From: Papiliotrema nemorosa
Lineage: Eukaryota; Basidiomycota; Tremellomycetes; Tremellales; Rhynchogastremaceae
DNA length: 64,000 bases
Direction: 5' to 3'
NCBI GenBank assembly: GCA_032158125.1
Contig: JASKOT010000050.1
Span: 1 to 64,000 of the forward strand
The notes beneath the pieces are model-generated. The model saw nothing but the letters and a program-made list of their open reading frames with translations, had not been told where the DNA came from and did no database searches. Made by a program: the position numbers and the translations under genes. Every line of letters starts with the position of its first letter. Position 1 is the stretch's first letter. Below, in pieces: positions 33,742-44,704 of the stretch.

Positions 33742-35370
33742 TTTCAAGGTTGTGGTAGGGCAAAGATGGATGTCGAGTATTTTGTTCTCTCTCTCTCGCG
33801 AGGGACCTATTGTATATTCAGGCCAAACACGGGTCCACGGTTGACGGCGCTCGACGGAGATTAGGATATGGGTGGAAGCGGATCGCGGCAATTCGCGGCA
33901 ATCAAAAGATGGGCAGTCGAGGTTGAGTTGTGCGCCTTTGCGAATACCGTCCTGAGCTACCCTAGTGGGTTTATGCTGTCAATTGATGGGTTTAGAGGTA
34001 GTGATTGAAAAGAACGAGCTGACAATCAATGCTACACTGTGGCCTGTATGTAGAATGTATCTTTGGGTTGTCGGACCGAAAGGAGATGTCTTCGGTGCCT
34101 GCTCGGTGCGTCAACATTTGCGCGGAGTTCTGGTGGCAATACCCTTCATCCGCTCACAGTCGTGGCGGAGAATCGGGACTTGCATCGCAGAACTCATTGT
34201 TTGCAAACAGGTCGAAAAGTAACGAAAGGGCATGGTCTCACCACCCTCCCCATTGCTCGGGTTTTTGATATCCAGAGGCGACTCGGGCGTCCCAAGAGTG
34301 GTCCTGTATAGTCGACGCAGTGGAATACTGGGCTTCCCCCTCTTCAGACTATAGCTAAATGGTGCCCTCTTCCGCATGATTCATGTACCACGCGTGACTC
34401 TTTATTAATCTTGCGTGACTGCGCTTCAGAATGCCATGCACGGCTAGAGGATTGCAAAGGTCGCAACGCTCGAAGGATGTACGTCTAGACGAGCCTAAAA
34501 ACAGCGATCTTCCCGCGCCTATTTTTTGACCTCGGGCTTCGCTGGCCGAGCCCGGTCGTAGTCCATTCTGAGACTCTCGGTGCCGAGACGATCAGTGGTC
34601 TGTGGCCGTAAAGGAGATCCTGTACCTGACCGCCCATCACTTCTTGGCCGTGTCTTGACTGTTTCTTGGGTGTCGAGACCAGTTGGCTTGGAGGGGTTTG
34701 AGTCTGAATGCATGACCGTCGAAGACGTGATCAGACCATTCCTCCGCCTCCACTATGGTGCACACCCTTGGGTGGATCGAGATGCATTCAAGATGAATCA
34801 GCATATATGTAGATGCTGAACAAGCAGTCGATGTGATGAATCCATTTGCTGACGAATACGCCTGCTTTGTCATCGTGGACTCGCTTTGGACAGATGGAGG
34901 TCTGCCAGGAAAAGAACCCTTTTCGAGCTAAGATCTGGACGGGCATGGAGACCCTCCTCCTGATCGTGCCGCGGCAGCTGCAGAGTCGAGATGGGTGCCG
35001 AGGCGACAAGCGCAATCAAGATGCGACGCCGAGAGGACGCGCACTCCCTCCACCCCTAGCCCTTCCTTCCACCTTGCGCCCTCCACCCCCCCTCCACCGC
35101 CACCCACCTGTTCGCGGTCTGCGGGGATTATCCGCGCGGGTCTCCCCTTCGACCCTCGGCTCGGCCTAGTCGTCGGTTTACTCATCTCTTGTCGACCTCT
35201 GGACTCGGGGATGGATAACCATCTCGCCCATGCCCAGTACATATATATGCCCATGCAACCCACCTCCTTCTGGGCATCCACCATCCACTTGCAAAGCAGC
35301 TCTGCAAAGCATCAAAGCATCCAACGCAATCAGATTCACATTTACAAACACAACTCTCCAACTCTGAACA
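33742..35370. other. 1.6-kb intergenic region
   Basis: No family-supported gene. It holds the DAK upstream region and, from about 35040, a strongly pyrimidine-rich stretch (CCCTCCACCCCTAGCCC near 35043 and CACCCCCCCTCCACCGCC near 35084). A TATA-like ACATATATATG lies at about 35239, some 130 bp before the start of the Ser/Pro-rich gene, so a long regulated promoter or 5' leader is plausible. A 64-residue minus-strand frame at 34519-34713 is hydrophilic but unsupported. Confidence 0.5.
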
Positions 35371-36018
35371 ATGACTACCGCAGCTAGACCCGGTACTCCC
35401 TTCCCGCACACTCACATGTTGCACCACTCTACTTCTCACTCGACATACTCTGCCATGTCGGCACCTTCCTACTTTACCCTTCCAATCCACTTTTCCCCTC
35501 GAGCCTTGCCCGTTCAAACACCACCATCGTTGCTCAAACGATCCGGCTCTTCCTCCTCCTCCACCTCGTCGCATGCTCGAACACCCTCTCTCGTCGCTTC
35601 CTCTTCTCGACGAGATAGCTCGACCTCGACCGTGACGAGCCCTTCCCCGAGGCTGCAAACACCCACTTTGGACGAGACAACCATCGCGCCTCACCCCACC
35701 CCGCTCGAACTCCCTTCTCCCATGTTCAAGCGATCGGGCCTCGATCTACCTCCACCGGAATACAACTGGACCGAAAAGGAGATTACACCTCAGACCTCTT
35801 TTGACATTGCCATGTCTTCAGTCGATCACTGCGCTCCATTACCCTCAACCACAATACCCTCCCGCCCGAAGCTCAAGCGAAGGGATACACCACGACCTGC
35901 GTCTACCCTTTCTTCCCTGTCTTCAATTGAAAAAGCATCTCCACGAGAAGACAAGCACCGAGGGAAGAGGCGCCTGACTTCGATGATTGATGGGGGATCT
36001 TGGGTTGTTTTGGAGTAG
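35371..36018 (+). CDS. Ser/Thr/Pro-rich protein of unknown function
   Basis: A single 215-codon frame with no intron, starting MTTAARPGTPFPHTHM and ending RRLTSMIDGGSWVVLE. It has no signal peptide, membrane helix or known domain. It is low-complexity, with poly-Ser (SGSSSSSTSSH) and repeated basic-Ser motifs (LLKRSG, MFKRSG, KLKRRDTPRP) that look like kinase sites. A dense CT-rich leader and a TATA-like box upstream support it being expressed. It is probably a disordered, regulated protein; I do not recognise it. Confidence 0.65.
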   Translation: MTTAARPGTPFPHTHMLHHSTSHSTYSAMSAPSYFTLPIHFSPRALPVQTPPSLLKRSGSSSSSTSSHARTPSLVASSSRRDSSTSTVTSPSPRLQTPTLDETTIAPHPTPLELPSPMFKRSGLDLPPPEYNWTEKEITPQTSFDIAMSSVDHCAPLPSTTIPSRPKLKRRDTPRPASTLSSLSSIEKASPREDKHRGKRRLTSMIDGGSWVVLE

Positions 36019-36210
36019 ACGGAGAAGACTGATTGTGACGAAAGGAGACGCAGAATGACGATAGCTATAACATTGTATACAACAGAATTATATTGTACCT
36101 AATTATGTGATGACACCCCACTATCGTACAATTCAACAGATTCTGAGCATTGCACCAGTCCAAGCCCACAGCGACGACCAGCGTCCCTATACACATTGTT
36201 CAGACTGGCA

Positions 36211-37563
36211 CTACCCCATCCACCACTTCTTGTTCCAAGCCGATCCGTCACCGCCCGCACCGTTTCCTATCAACATGTGCCAATGTTCCACGCTCACATT
36301 GCCCGTCTTGGGCAGCTTCTTCTTATGTGCCGGATCCATACCAGGAGTGGGAGGAGTTTTGGGTCTATCTTGCTGCTCCGAGGGTGAGCTCGAAGCTTTC
36401 GCGGCAAGCACTGAATCCGGCATCAACGAGCTACCCTCGACGACCATGGCATTCGGGCGGGAATTCGGCTGCACTGTCCCTGTACCGATATATGCCTCTT
36501 TGGCAACGGCCCACCCTTCCGACTTTTGCGACGTAGGGTAAAAAACGGCGCGTCCTCCCGTCGAGCCCTGCAAAGGTCGCTCGGGTTCGATACAAGTCGA
36601 TCTTTGCCGAAAGGCAGCTGCAAAGTCCAGAACCATACTGACGATATCCCTCCAATCCGTCATCTTTCCTGGCCCTGCAAGTCAATCACACTGACCAACG
36701 ACTCGTGCATCAGACTCACCCTCGTCACCGCATGCCAGACGTCCAGCGCCCTGGGGTCCAGAGATTAGATATCCGAGCTTTTCTTGCGCGACTTGCAGGT
36801 GATCCGCGGTCAAGGGGTGTTGATACATGTGTGTATTCATCGCCGGACATAGGATGGTCGGAGTGGAAGGGGAGAGGGCTCGCAGGAGGGATGTCTGGAA
36901 AGTGAGCTCGAAACTTGGAGACCACTTGGCAGACTGACCGCTAGGTTATCGCACAGACCACCTGCGATTTTGGCGAGCATATCGGCAGAGCATGGAGCCA
37001 CCACGACCAGATCGGCCCATCGACGCAGCTGGTGATTTAGCCCTCTTCAAGTCTGGTGAGTGTTAAACCCACCTCGATATGGAGTATCGGATCGCCGACC
37101 TTTTTCCAGTCCTGGCCGAGTCAGCAATGCGACCTAGATTTCTCCACTCACAGACCACTCGTCTGCATCTGTCCAGACCTTTACACCAAAAACTCCCTCT
37201 GCATCTATCTCCATCGACCCATGCTGCCCAACATTGCCAATTGGCGGTTCCAACGCAGTCCTCACGGCCTCATCCACCTGTTGCTGCGTGTAAAAGTGGG
37301 ATGATGATTTCGTGGCAACGACCTGCACCGCGACATTCCGGTCCTGATGCGTCAGGTGAGAACCTACATGCAGCCAATATGCATACCTTGCTAAGAGCAC
37401 CGACTATCTCTGGGATCTTTATGCTCGCAACGCTGCCCGATGAAATGATGACCACTCGAAATATGCCATCGGGCTTGTCCGGTCTATTATCGCTAGACAC
37501 AAACGGATGGGCAGGCTTTCGTGGTCTGGACGGACCTGCCACTGCGTTCTCCCAATGTGCCAT
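36211..37563 (-). CDS. Phosphopantothenoylcysteine decarboxylase (HFCD flavoprotein; PPCDC/Hal3 family)
   Basis: The flavoprotein domain begins FRVVIISSGSVASIKIPEIV (phosphate-binding strand). It continues VAVQVVATKSSSHFYT, then WKKVGDPILHIELRRWADLV and VVAPCSADMLAKIAGGLCD, then the substrate-binding PAMNTHMYQHPLT (PxMNxxMW-type motif) and the active-site loop ACGDEGPGKM with its Cys. The active-site His is in the DPILHIEL block. It catalyses decarboxylation of 4'-phosphopantothenoylcysteine to 4'-phosphopantetheine in CoA synthesis. Fungal family members can also be Ppz1-inhibiting Hal3/Vhs3 proteins, and the acidic tail typical of yeast Hal3 is missing here. The C-terminal extension (Pro/Ser/Lys-rich, ending NKKWWMG) is not part of the catalytic core. 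The start is the first ATG, divergent from HSP104. Confidence 0.88.
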
Positions 37564-37809
37564 GGCGTCTAGATAGGATGCCGTGGAGAACAAAGCTGCT
37601 TACGGTCGCTGGGATGGACCATCGATGGGAAAGGGGGCACTTTTGCTGGAGTCGCGGGGAAATTGCTGGAAACGTCTCGGGAAATCTCGTCATTGCCACG
37701 TGACTCGGGCAAGTTCCATTGCCGAGTGTAGATGGAAAGTCTGAATTCAGTGGACCACCTATATCTACAGCCCTCCCGTCGTCGCCTTTCCCAATCTATC
37801 CTACACACC
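37564..37809 (+). promoter_or_regulatory. Shared PPCDC/HSP104 promoter with candidate heat-shock and stress elements
   Basis: GAA triplets on the plus strand at 659-661, 669-671 and 681-683 (offset 37000) are spaced 10 and 12 bp, resembling a gapped or step-type HSF site. A second cluster has GAA at 37735-37737 and GAATTC at 37743-37748. An AGGGG stress-response-like motif lies at 37632-37636, a CACGTG E-box at 37697-37702 and a TATA-like CTATATC at about 37759. Placement just upstream of HSP104 fits heat-shock control, but this is motif reading only. Confidence 0.45.
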
Positions 37810-40645
37810 ATGGACAATTTTACAGACAAGTCTAGCGAAGCTATCAAAGCTTCATTCGATAAAGCAGAAGAACAAGCAAACTCCCAAGGTAAGTTCCGCA
37901 TTTCGCGGGGCGAATTGGAGCTGACGGTCAGTCCACCCACTACATCTCATCTCGGTATTATGGCAAGACCCCTCACCTCCCAACGGTGCGACAGATCCCC
38001 AGCCGACCCTCTTACGAGGGGCTCTGGAACGTATCAATGGCAATTCGACACTATTCAACCGAACCCTCATGTCCCGACTGAATAAACTCCCCGTGGTCGA
38101 CCCACCTCCTTCACCCCCCATCCCCCTCACTCAATCCTATCATGCGGTTATAAAAGAAGCTCAGAAGCTCCAAAAGGAACAGAATGACCAATTTGTAGCC
38201 ATCGACCACCTGCTTATCGCGCTCATCAAGGTCGACCATTCGGAAATGAAGGATCTCCTGAAAGCCGCGGGCACAGATGGTAAAGCGCTCGAAGCGGAAG
38301 TCAGGAGGAAACGAGGTGGTAGAAAGGTGGATAGCAGATCAGCAGAGAGTCAATTCGAGGCTCTGAACAAATGTGAGTAGACTGACTCTCGTGATGGAGT
38401 AATACTGACGACAGATTGTACCGACTTGACAGCTTTGGCGGAAAAAGGTCTCCTGGACCCAGTCATCGGTCGAGATCATGAAATACGACGAGCAATACGT
38501 ATTCTCTCACGTCGTACGAAGGCGAATCCCGTTCTTATTGGGGAACCTGGAGTCGGTAAAACGGCAGTGGTCGAAGGATTAGCTCAAAGAATTGTCGACC
38601 GGGATGTCCCGGCATCCCTTTTTTCTCGCTTGCTCTCTCTCGACATGGGAGCGCTCATGGCCGGTGCCAAGTACAAGGGAGAGTATGAAGAGCGAGTCAA
38701 GGCTGTCCTGTCAGAGGTGGAAAAGTCGGGAGACGAGGGGACGCAAATCATCCTATTCATCGACGAAATCCACCTCATCATGGCCGGCAAGGACTCTAGC
38801 GGAGGTATGGACGCCGCCAATCTGCTCAAACCAATGCTCGCTCGAGGCAAGCTCAAGGTCATCGGTGCGACGACTCTGAACGAATATCGGGAATACATTG
38901 AAAAGGATTCTGCATTCGAACGACGATTCGCCCAGGTCATTGTCGACGAGCCGACTGTACCCGACACGGTGGCCATCATGCGAGGTATCCGAGACAAGTA
39001 CGAGACTCACCACGGTGTGCGAATCATGGACTCGGCTCTAGTCCTGGCCGCTCAACTCGCCAAGCAATACCTCACCTCTCGGCGGCTGCCCGATTCGGCT
39101 ATCGACCTCCTGGATGAGGCTTCCAGTGCCGTCAAGGTGGCTCGGGAGACTCGACCAGAAGCCATCGACGAATTGGAACGAAAGAAACTTGGTCTCGAAG
39201 TTGAAATGCATGCGTTGGAGCGTGAAAAGGATGATGCATCGAAAGAACGATTAGAGGCGGTGAAAAAGGCGATTGCGGATGTGGAGGATCAGCTGGGCCC
39301 TCTTAAGCGGGAGTACGAGAATGAGAAATCGCTTGGTGACCAAATCCACGAGGTTCGACGAAGGATCGACGAGCTTCGAGCCAAAGCCGATGAAGCAGAG
39401 AGGCGATACGATCTGGCCACTGCAGCTGATATCCGATATCACTCGATCCCCCAACGAGAAGCCAAGCTGAAGGAGCTGGAGAAGAAGGAGGAAGAGCGAG
39501 GAGGCGCAGGACAACAAGTCACTCCGGAAATGATTGCCGAGGTTGTCGCTCGATGGACTGGTGTGCCTGTCTCTCGACTGGTAGAATCGGAAAAGGCAAA
39601 GCTGCTTCGACTTGAAAAGCTCATTTCGAGAAAAGTCATCGGTCAACCGGAAGCTGTCAAGGCTGTAGCTAATGCCATTCGACTCAACCGATCAGGTCTG
39701 TCCAACCAGAACCGTCCCATCGCGTCTTATCTGCTGGTTGGTCCATCAGGTACCGGTAAGACTCTTCTCGCGAAGACGGTCGCAGGGGTCATGTTCAACG
39801 ACGAAAGTGCCATGGTCCGAATCGACGCTTCAGAGTATTCTGAAAAACACTCTGTCTCTCGACTTATCGGTGCTGCACCTGGTTACATTGGACATGAATC
39901 AGGAGGTCAGCTTACCGAGGCCGTTCGACGAAAACCCTACTCGCTCATCCTCATCGACGAGATTGAAAAGGCCGCCAGGGAGTTTCACCAGCTTTTCCTT
40001 CAAGTGCTCGATGATGGTCGATTGACCGACAACAAGGGCCGAGTGGTCGATTTCCGAAACACAATCATCATGATGACCAGTAATGTCGGTTCAGCCTACT
40101 TGAACGAAAATCCAACCGAAGGCGCCGTTCGACCTGAAATCCGAGACAAAGTCATGGGCGCTATCGGTCAAACCTTCCCACCCGAGTTTATCAACCGAAT
40201 TGACGAGATTATCCTGTATCGATCACTCTCTCGAGCGGATATCCGGAAGATTGTGGAACTTCGACTGAAAGAGGTCCAGAAGAGACTGGACGATAATGGA
40301 CGAAAGATCAAACTTGCGGTGGATGAGCAAGCTATGGATTGGATGGGCGCGGCGGGTTACTCTCCGAGCTATGGTGCCAGGCCCATGGCGAGGGTCATTC
40401 AAACCGAGATTCTCAATCCGTTATCCAAGCTGCTGCTCCAGGCGAGAATCAGAGATGGAGAGACGGCCCATGTCACTGCGGATGTGAGGAGGAACCGACT
40501 GGTAGTCATGCCTAATCAGTGAGTTCACCGTTAAAGCAAGTTGGACTCGTGCTGATGATCCAGTGACCAAGACGTGACCCAGCCAGATGATAGTGAAGAC
40601 GACGATGATGACAGCATGGACATTGAGGTGGAGGAAGTGGATTAG
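37810..40645 (+). CDS. HSP104: Cytosolic protein disaggregase, Hsp104 (ClpB family)
   Basis: Hexameric AAA+ disaggregase that, with Hsp70/Hsp40, rescues aggregated proteins. Exons 37810-37888, 37932-38372, 38415-40518 and 40564-40645. It starts [19 protein letters not shown] with a Clp-N domain. AAA-1 has [16 protein letters not shown] (Walker A), the pore loop [11 protein letters not shown] and [10 protein letters not shown] (Walker B). A coiled-coil middle domain covers about 39150-39500 ([19 protein letters not shown]). AAA-2 has [17 protein letters not shown], the pore loop [24 protein letters not shown] and the sensor region ARPMARVIQ. The last exon adds an acidic tail ([19 protein letters not shown]), and there is no mitochondrial presequence, which marks Hsp104 rather than Hsp78. 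All catalytic Lys and Glu residues are present. Confidence 0.96.
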
Positions 40646-40853
40646 AGGGAAAGTCGGTCAGAGGGTCAGCAGAGGCCTATGAGTAATGAAGATTAACGAA
40701 GAAGTCTTGGGAGTTTTGTAGAAGAGTCAGCGTTACACCTAAAATATAGCATAGCATGTATAATCAAGATGGTCTATACCGAGTCTCTCCATGCTGCACA
40801 TCTTGAATAGCCCCATACAACTTGTATTACTAGACAGACGAGATTGAACGTTG

Positions 40854-41208
40854 TCATGCGCCTTCATTCTGAGATTGGATGAGCTCGTTTTCCTGTCGAA
40901 GCTCCTTGATCACCGCCTGGTATGAGCTCGGTTCATGTCAAGGCCACATGATACTCACTGCAAGAGTGTCTGGGTTCGCACCAGCTTCTATCATCCCTAC
41001 GCATATACTCAATGTCTGCTTATCCAGTCCTGCCATCAGCCCGACTCGCCCACACCCCGTCGACGCGGCTAACCGGTTTGAAGCAATTGTGAGAGATCAT
41101 ATAGAGCTACATATCAGCGTGGTCCAAAAATCCGTACGATAGGTGACGTGACATACAGTCTACTGTTTCTCGAGCATTCTTCAATCTTGCCTCGTCCGAA
41201 GAGCTCAT
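40854..41208 (-). CDS. MZT1: Mitotic-spindle organizing protein 1, MZT1/MOZART1
   Basis: A 72-residue protein assembled from four small exons: 41208-41157, 41106-41074, 41029-40959 and 40916-40854, all GT-AG. The reading is MSSSDEARLKNARETVDSLY, then DLSQLLQTGLDKQTLSICVG, MIEAGANPDTLAAVIKELR, and a tail ending QSQNEGA. The block LDKQTLSICVGMIEAGANPDTLA, with three helices and IKELR at the end, is the MOZART1 signature. Mzt1 binds the gamma-tubulin complex protein N-terminal regions and activates microtubule nucleation at spindle poles. No exon is long enough to stand out alone. Divergent from the USP gene with 195 bp between starts. Confidence 0.93.
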
Positions 41209-41403
41209 CCTGCGGTCCAGCAAAGACGAGAGACAAAGGGGAGACCGAATTGAATTCCCGACTAAATTTCAACCTCACTTCGTCACCTCTGAGCCCTATC
41301 CTCGTTCCGTCTTGGCCCCCCGATCAGACTTTTCGAGTACTACACTTCCTTTGAGGCTCCATCTCCTGTACGAGTACGCGTCGAGGCTGTGTGACATGGT
41401 GTT

Positions 41404-43508
41404 ATGACCGACATCAGACGACGTCGAGGAGGTCATCCTATACTTCAGGCTCATCCAGGCTCTGAATTCAGTCAAGACGAATCAGTGACTTTCGCTTCGA
41501 CCGCCCTCGCGCCGACGATTCAAGGGTACATTGGACGCTTCGTTGGTGCTCTCCTAGGCGTCTATCTCTGGATAGAAGTCAAGTTGGAAAACATGGTCTT
41601 TGGGATAGGAAGATGGGTGAATGGGCATCCTCAAAATGCTCAGGCGCAAGAGGGGATTCCGCTACTGCAGACAGATCAGCAGCCGGCGCGAAGACGTAGA
41701 AGGAAAGATGAAACGGGTGTAGCGGGTATGGGATAGCAATCTGGCAGTGACAAGGGTGAGCTGATGGTAGATGGATACTACCCTGGGATGGTGAATCTCA
41801 GCGGAGTCTTGTGCTACATGAACTCTGTCCTTCAGGTGGGTTCATCTTGCCTGGCCTGTAGGAGGCATGATACAAGACTGATGATAGTCCCTCGCATCTG
41901 TTACTTCTCTTGTAGCCCATCTCGAGCGCATAACAATGTTGGCAGTCGAGACGGACCTCCCTACGCCCGTCACCGATGCCCTCGCAGACGTCCTGGCCGG
42001 TACGCATGCTCACTGTAAGAGCGATCGCTTCATTGCTCATGGTGCAGAACTCAATACACCCCACGCCAAGCCACCACGCCCCATCCGCCCGCACAACCTG
42101 CTGACTGCTCTCCACCCTTTACCCCAAATACGGCGGCTCCTCTCCACTCGAGAACAGCAAGACGCCCATGAACTCTTTGTCGTCCTTGCCGAGGCCATCT
42201 CTGACGAGGCAGTCAAAGTGGTCCGTGAGATTGTACGACTAAGGGGAATAGCCGATATTCTCCCTCTCCAAGCGTATTGTTCGGACAAGGGGGCAATAAC
42301 TTCCTCACCCGTCTACCCCTTGGGACCAGTCAAGGAGAAGAAGAGGAAGGTCAAGGGGCTGGCTCAGCCCTGGGAGGGATTGATCGCTAGGCGGAGGGTC
42401 TGTCGACGGTGTGGATATCATACCGAAGTTAGAATGGACACTCTTGGCGGGATGGAACTCCCTCTTCCCATGAGTGTAGGTTACGGGGCGGGACTGAGCT
42501 GATCCCTAGGGCGACACTACATTGCAGAGTTGTATTGGAGAGTACCTCGCACCGGAACTCTTGTCCGAGGTCAACTGCGAAATGTGTTCCCTACAAACGA
42601 CACTAGCCTTTTATCGCGACGAGGTCGCCAGACTTTCTTTCCCTCCAAACAAGTCGCACCTGACTGCCCACGCGTCTCCGACCACAGCCTCGGGATCATT
42701 CTCCGTCTTGGAACACCTTCCGAGCGCTGACACCTCGGGCGCAATGTCTGACAAGCGGAAAAAGAAAGCAAAAGATGCTCGCAAGGTGGTGCAACGTCTC
42801 GAGGAGATGGTCGAATCTGGCTCAGTGAGCCATTATGGCGAGGACGTGCCCATTCCTGGGAAATCCAATCTATCAGTCAAATGGCGGAAAAGCAATTCAG
42901 AATCAATCCGAGAGTGTATCCTCACTCGACCTCCCCCAACTCTACGATTACACCTCGACAGATCAGGTTACACACCCTATGGCCAATCGGTGAAAAAGTC
43001 GGCTCGAGTCGCTTTCCCCATCATCCTTGATCTGACTCAATTCGTCGCTCGCGGTGTGTGGGAGGAACGGACCAATCTCACGAGCCTCTTGACGACTCCC
43101 AAACCGCCTACCGGTCCGAGGGTATTGTACCGACTCGAGAGTGCCATCCTGCACTATGGCTATACCACGCATTCCGGCCATTTCATCTGCATCCGTCGCA
43201 AACCCTCGAATTTGGGCTCACATCATGGTCCCAAGGCGGTGACAAAAACATGTCCCGATGAATGTCGATGTGAACAGTGCATCTATTTCGGCAAAGTTCG
43301 AGGGGAACAAAGTGTGCCTGGCAAAGGGTGGTTGCAAGTGAGCGATGATGATATCGAGGAAGTAGGCGAAGAGGCATTGCTGGATGCTCGATCGGCCGTT
43401 TTTATGCTATTCTACGAGCGGGTCGGCGAGTGTCCCAGGAGTAAGGAGAGCGGAAGGGAGGAGGCAAGTGAGAGTGAGGCTAGTTCTTCTGTAGCTCTAG
43501 ACGTTTAA
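41404..43508 (+). CDS. Ubiquitin-specific protease, N-terminally membrane-anchored (UBP16/USP30-like)
   Basis: USP-family cysteine deubiquitinase. The N-terminal region contains a hydrophobic segment (GYIGRFVGALLGVYLWIEV) followed by a basic cluster (ARRRRRKDE), suggesting a membrane anchor like that of mitochondrial-surface Ubp16/USP30. The Cys box is YPGMVNLSGVLCYMNSVLQ, continuing SLASVTSLVAHLE after an intron at about 41836-41889. The QQDAHELFVVLAEAI block follows. Two CxxC pairs form the fingers (CRRCGYHTEV and CEMCSLQT). The His box is YGYTTHSGHFICIRR, with SDDDIEEV and AVFMLFYERV near the end. The Cys box reads GVLCY where most USPs have GNTCY. The gene has about five introns. Mitochondrial placement is an inference from the anchor. 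Confidence 0.85.
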
Positions 43509-43599
43509 GTATAATCAGTTAATCAGTCCTTTGCATCTACTTGACAATTTAGCTGGCATCACATAGCAAATCTTCATGCAACAACAAGTTTATCGCAAT

Positions 43600-44473
43600 T
43601 TAACCCAATGCAGATAGCTGAGCGGCGGACCATTCCGGTGGCTGGGAGAGTCAGCACGAGACTGTCGAAGACTTGACTATACTCACATCGTTCCGTGTCT
43701 CAAATTGAAGCCAATCTGATGTCCCGGTCGGTAATATACCCATAGTTGAGCATTTATACAGGCCCAATGCCAGTCTGAGGTATCAGCAGAATTGCGTGTA
43801 AGTCAAACGAATGTGAATGCAGGGAAGCACGTACACCAAGCCTTGACACAACACATAGACGACCATGGGGATCATGATTGGCAGATAGCTAGGCGCAACA
43901 ACAACATCCTTGTCCTTCTTGACCGCTGAAGGTGGCGGAGTAGGTCGCAAGGCCTCGAAAGCTAATATCAGCACAGTTCCATCTCCCAGAGCTCCAAGGG
44001 TGAGGCCGTTGGACTGACCAGAGAAGATGTTGAGAACGGCGGTGATGGGTGAAGTGAGGAGCATGAAGATCATTCCTAATGAGAAGATCTGTATACCCGA
44101 TCCTGAAAAATACAACATAATCCCTTGCATGGGTAACGATTTCGCCGGGCTAACATCAGACTTGACTTCGAGAGGATGATTTAGGCTCACGAGAGGGCTA
44201 GGTCCCATGCTCTGCGCATCTTGAGATCTGTAGATTGTCGATGTTGTTTGGCTACGATATCGGAAGAAGGAGGTTGGGCCTACGCGTCAGCGAGCTACAC
44301 ATGGGCCTTGTTCGGAAGACGGACTTTGGAGAGCTCTTTGGTTGATTTAGGAGGGAGGTATCCTGGTGGATCCGGGATGGCGACCCTGAATACGTGAGCC
44401 TTGGGAGCAGAATAGCACAGAGATAAGCTCACCTAGGTGGGTGCGAGAGCGTGTAGTCTAGCTTGATCGGCAT
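43600..44473 (-). CDS. EMC4: ER membrane protein complex subunit 4, EMC4
   Basis: A subunit of the EMC insertase that places tail-anchored and multi-pass proteins in the ER membrane. It starts MPIKLDYTLSHPPR, then VAIPDPPGYLPPKSTKE, a linker, and the DUF1077 core: KSLPMQGIMLYFSGSGIQIF, SLGMIFMLLTSPITAVLNIF, then PIMIPMVVYVLCQGLVLALG, LYKCSTMGILPTGTSDWL. The last exon ends PPEWSAAQLSALG. Two or three membrane segments and the MGILPTGTSDWL signature place it firmly. There are about four introns of 45-60 nt. Divergent from the M20 peptidase gene. Confidence 0.92.
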
Positions 44474-44704
44474 GGTGTCACTGGTACAAGTCTTGAGGTA
44501 TAGGCGATGGTGGTCGATAACCTGAAACCGCCGACCAGATGAGCCTGACACATAGTAAGAGAACGAAGATGAGCCTGACACCCTTACAACCGGGTTGATC
44601 GGAGATGACCGATGACACAATCGCCCTGCGACCTCTTCGCCATAAGACTCGTTTCACGACTAAAAGGTGGTCGCATCTCGTCTCTAACGTATCGCATTCG
44701 CACA

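Noticed and set aside
34519..34713. Small hydrophilic minus-strand frame of 64 codons
   Set aside because: No homology, no clear promoter, and chance frames of this size are common; left out as a gene.
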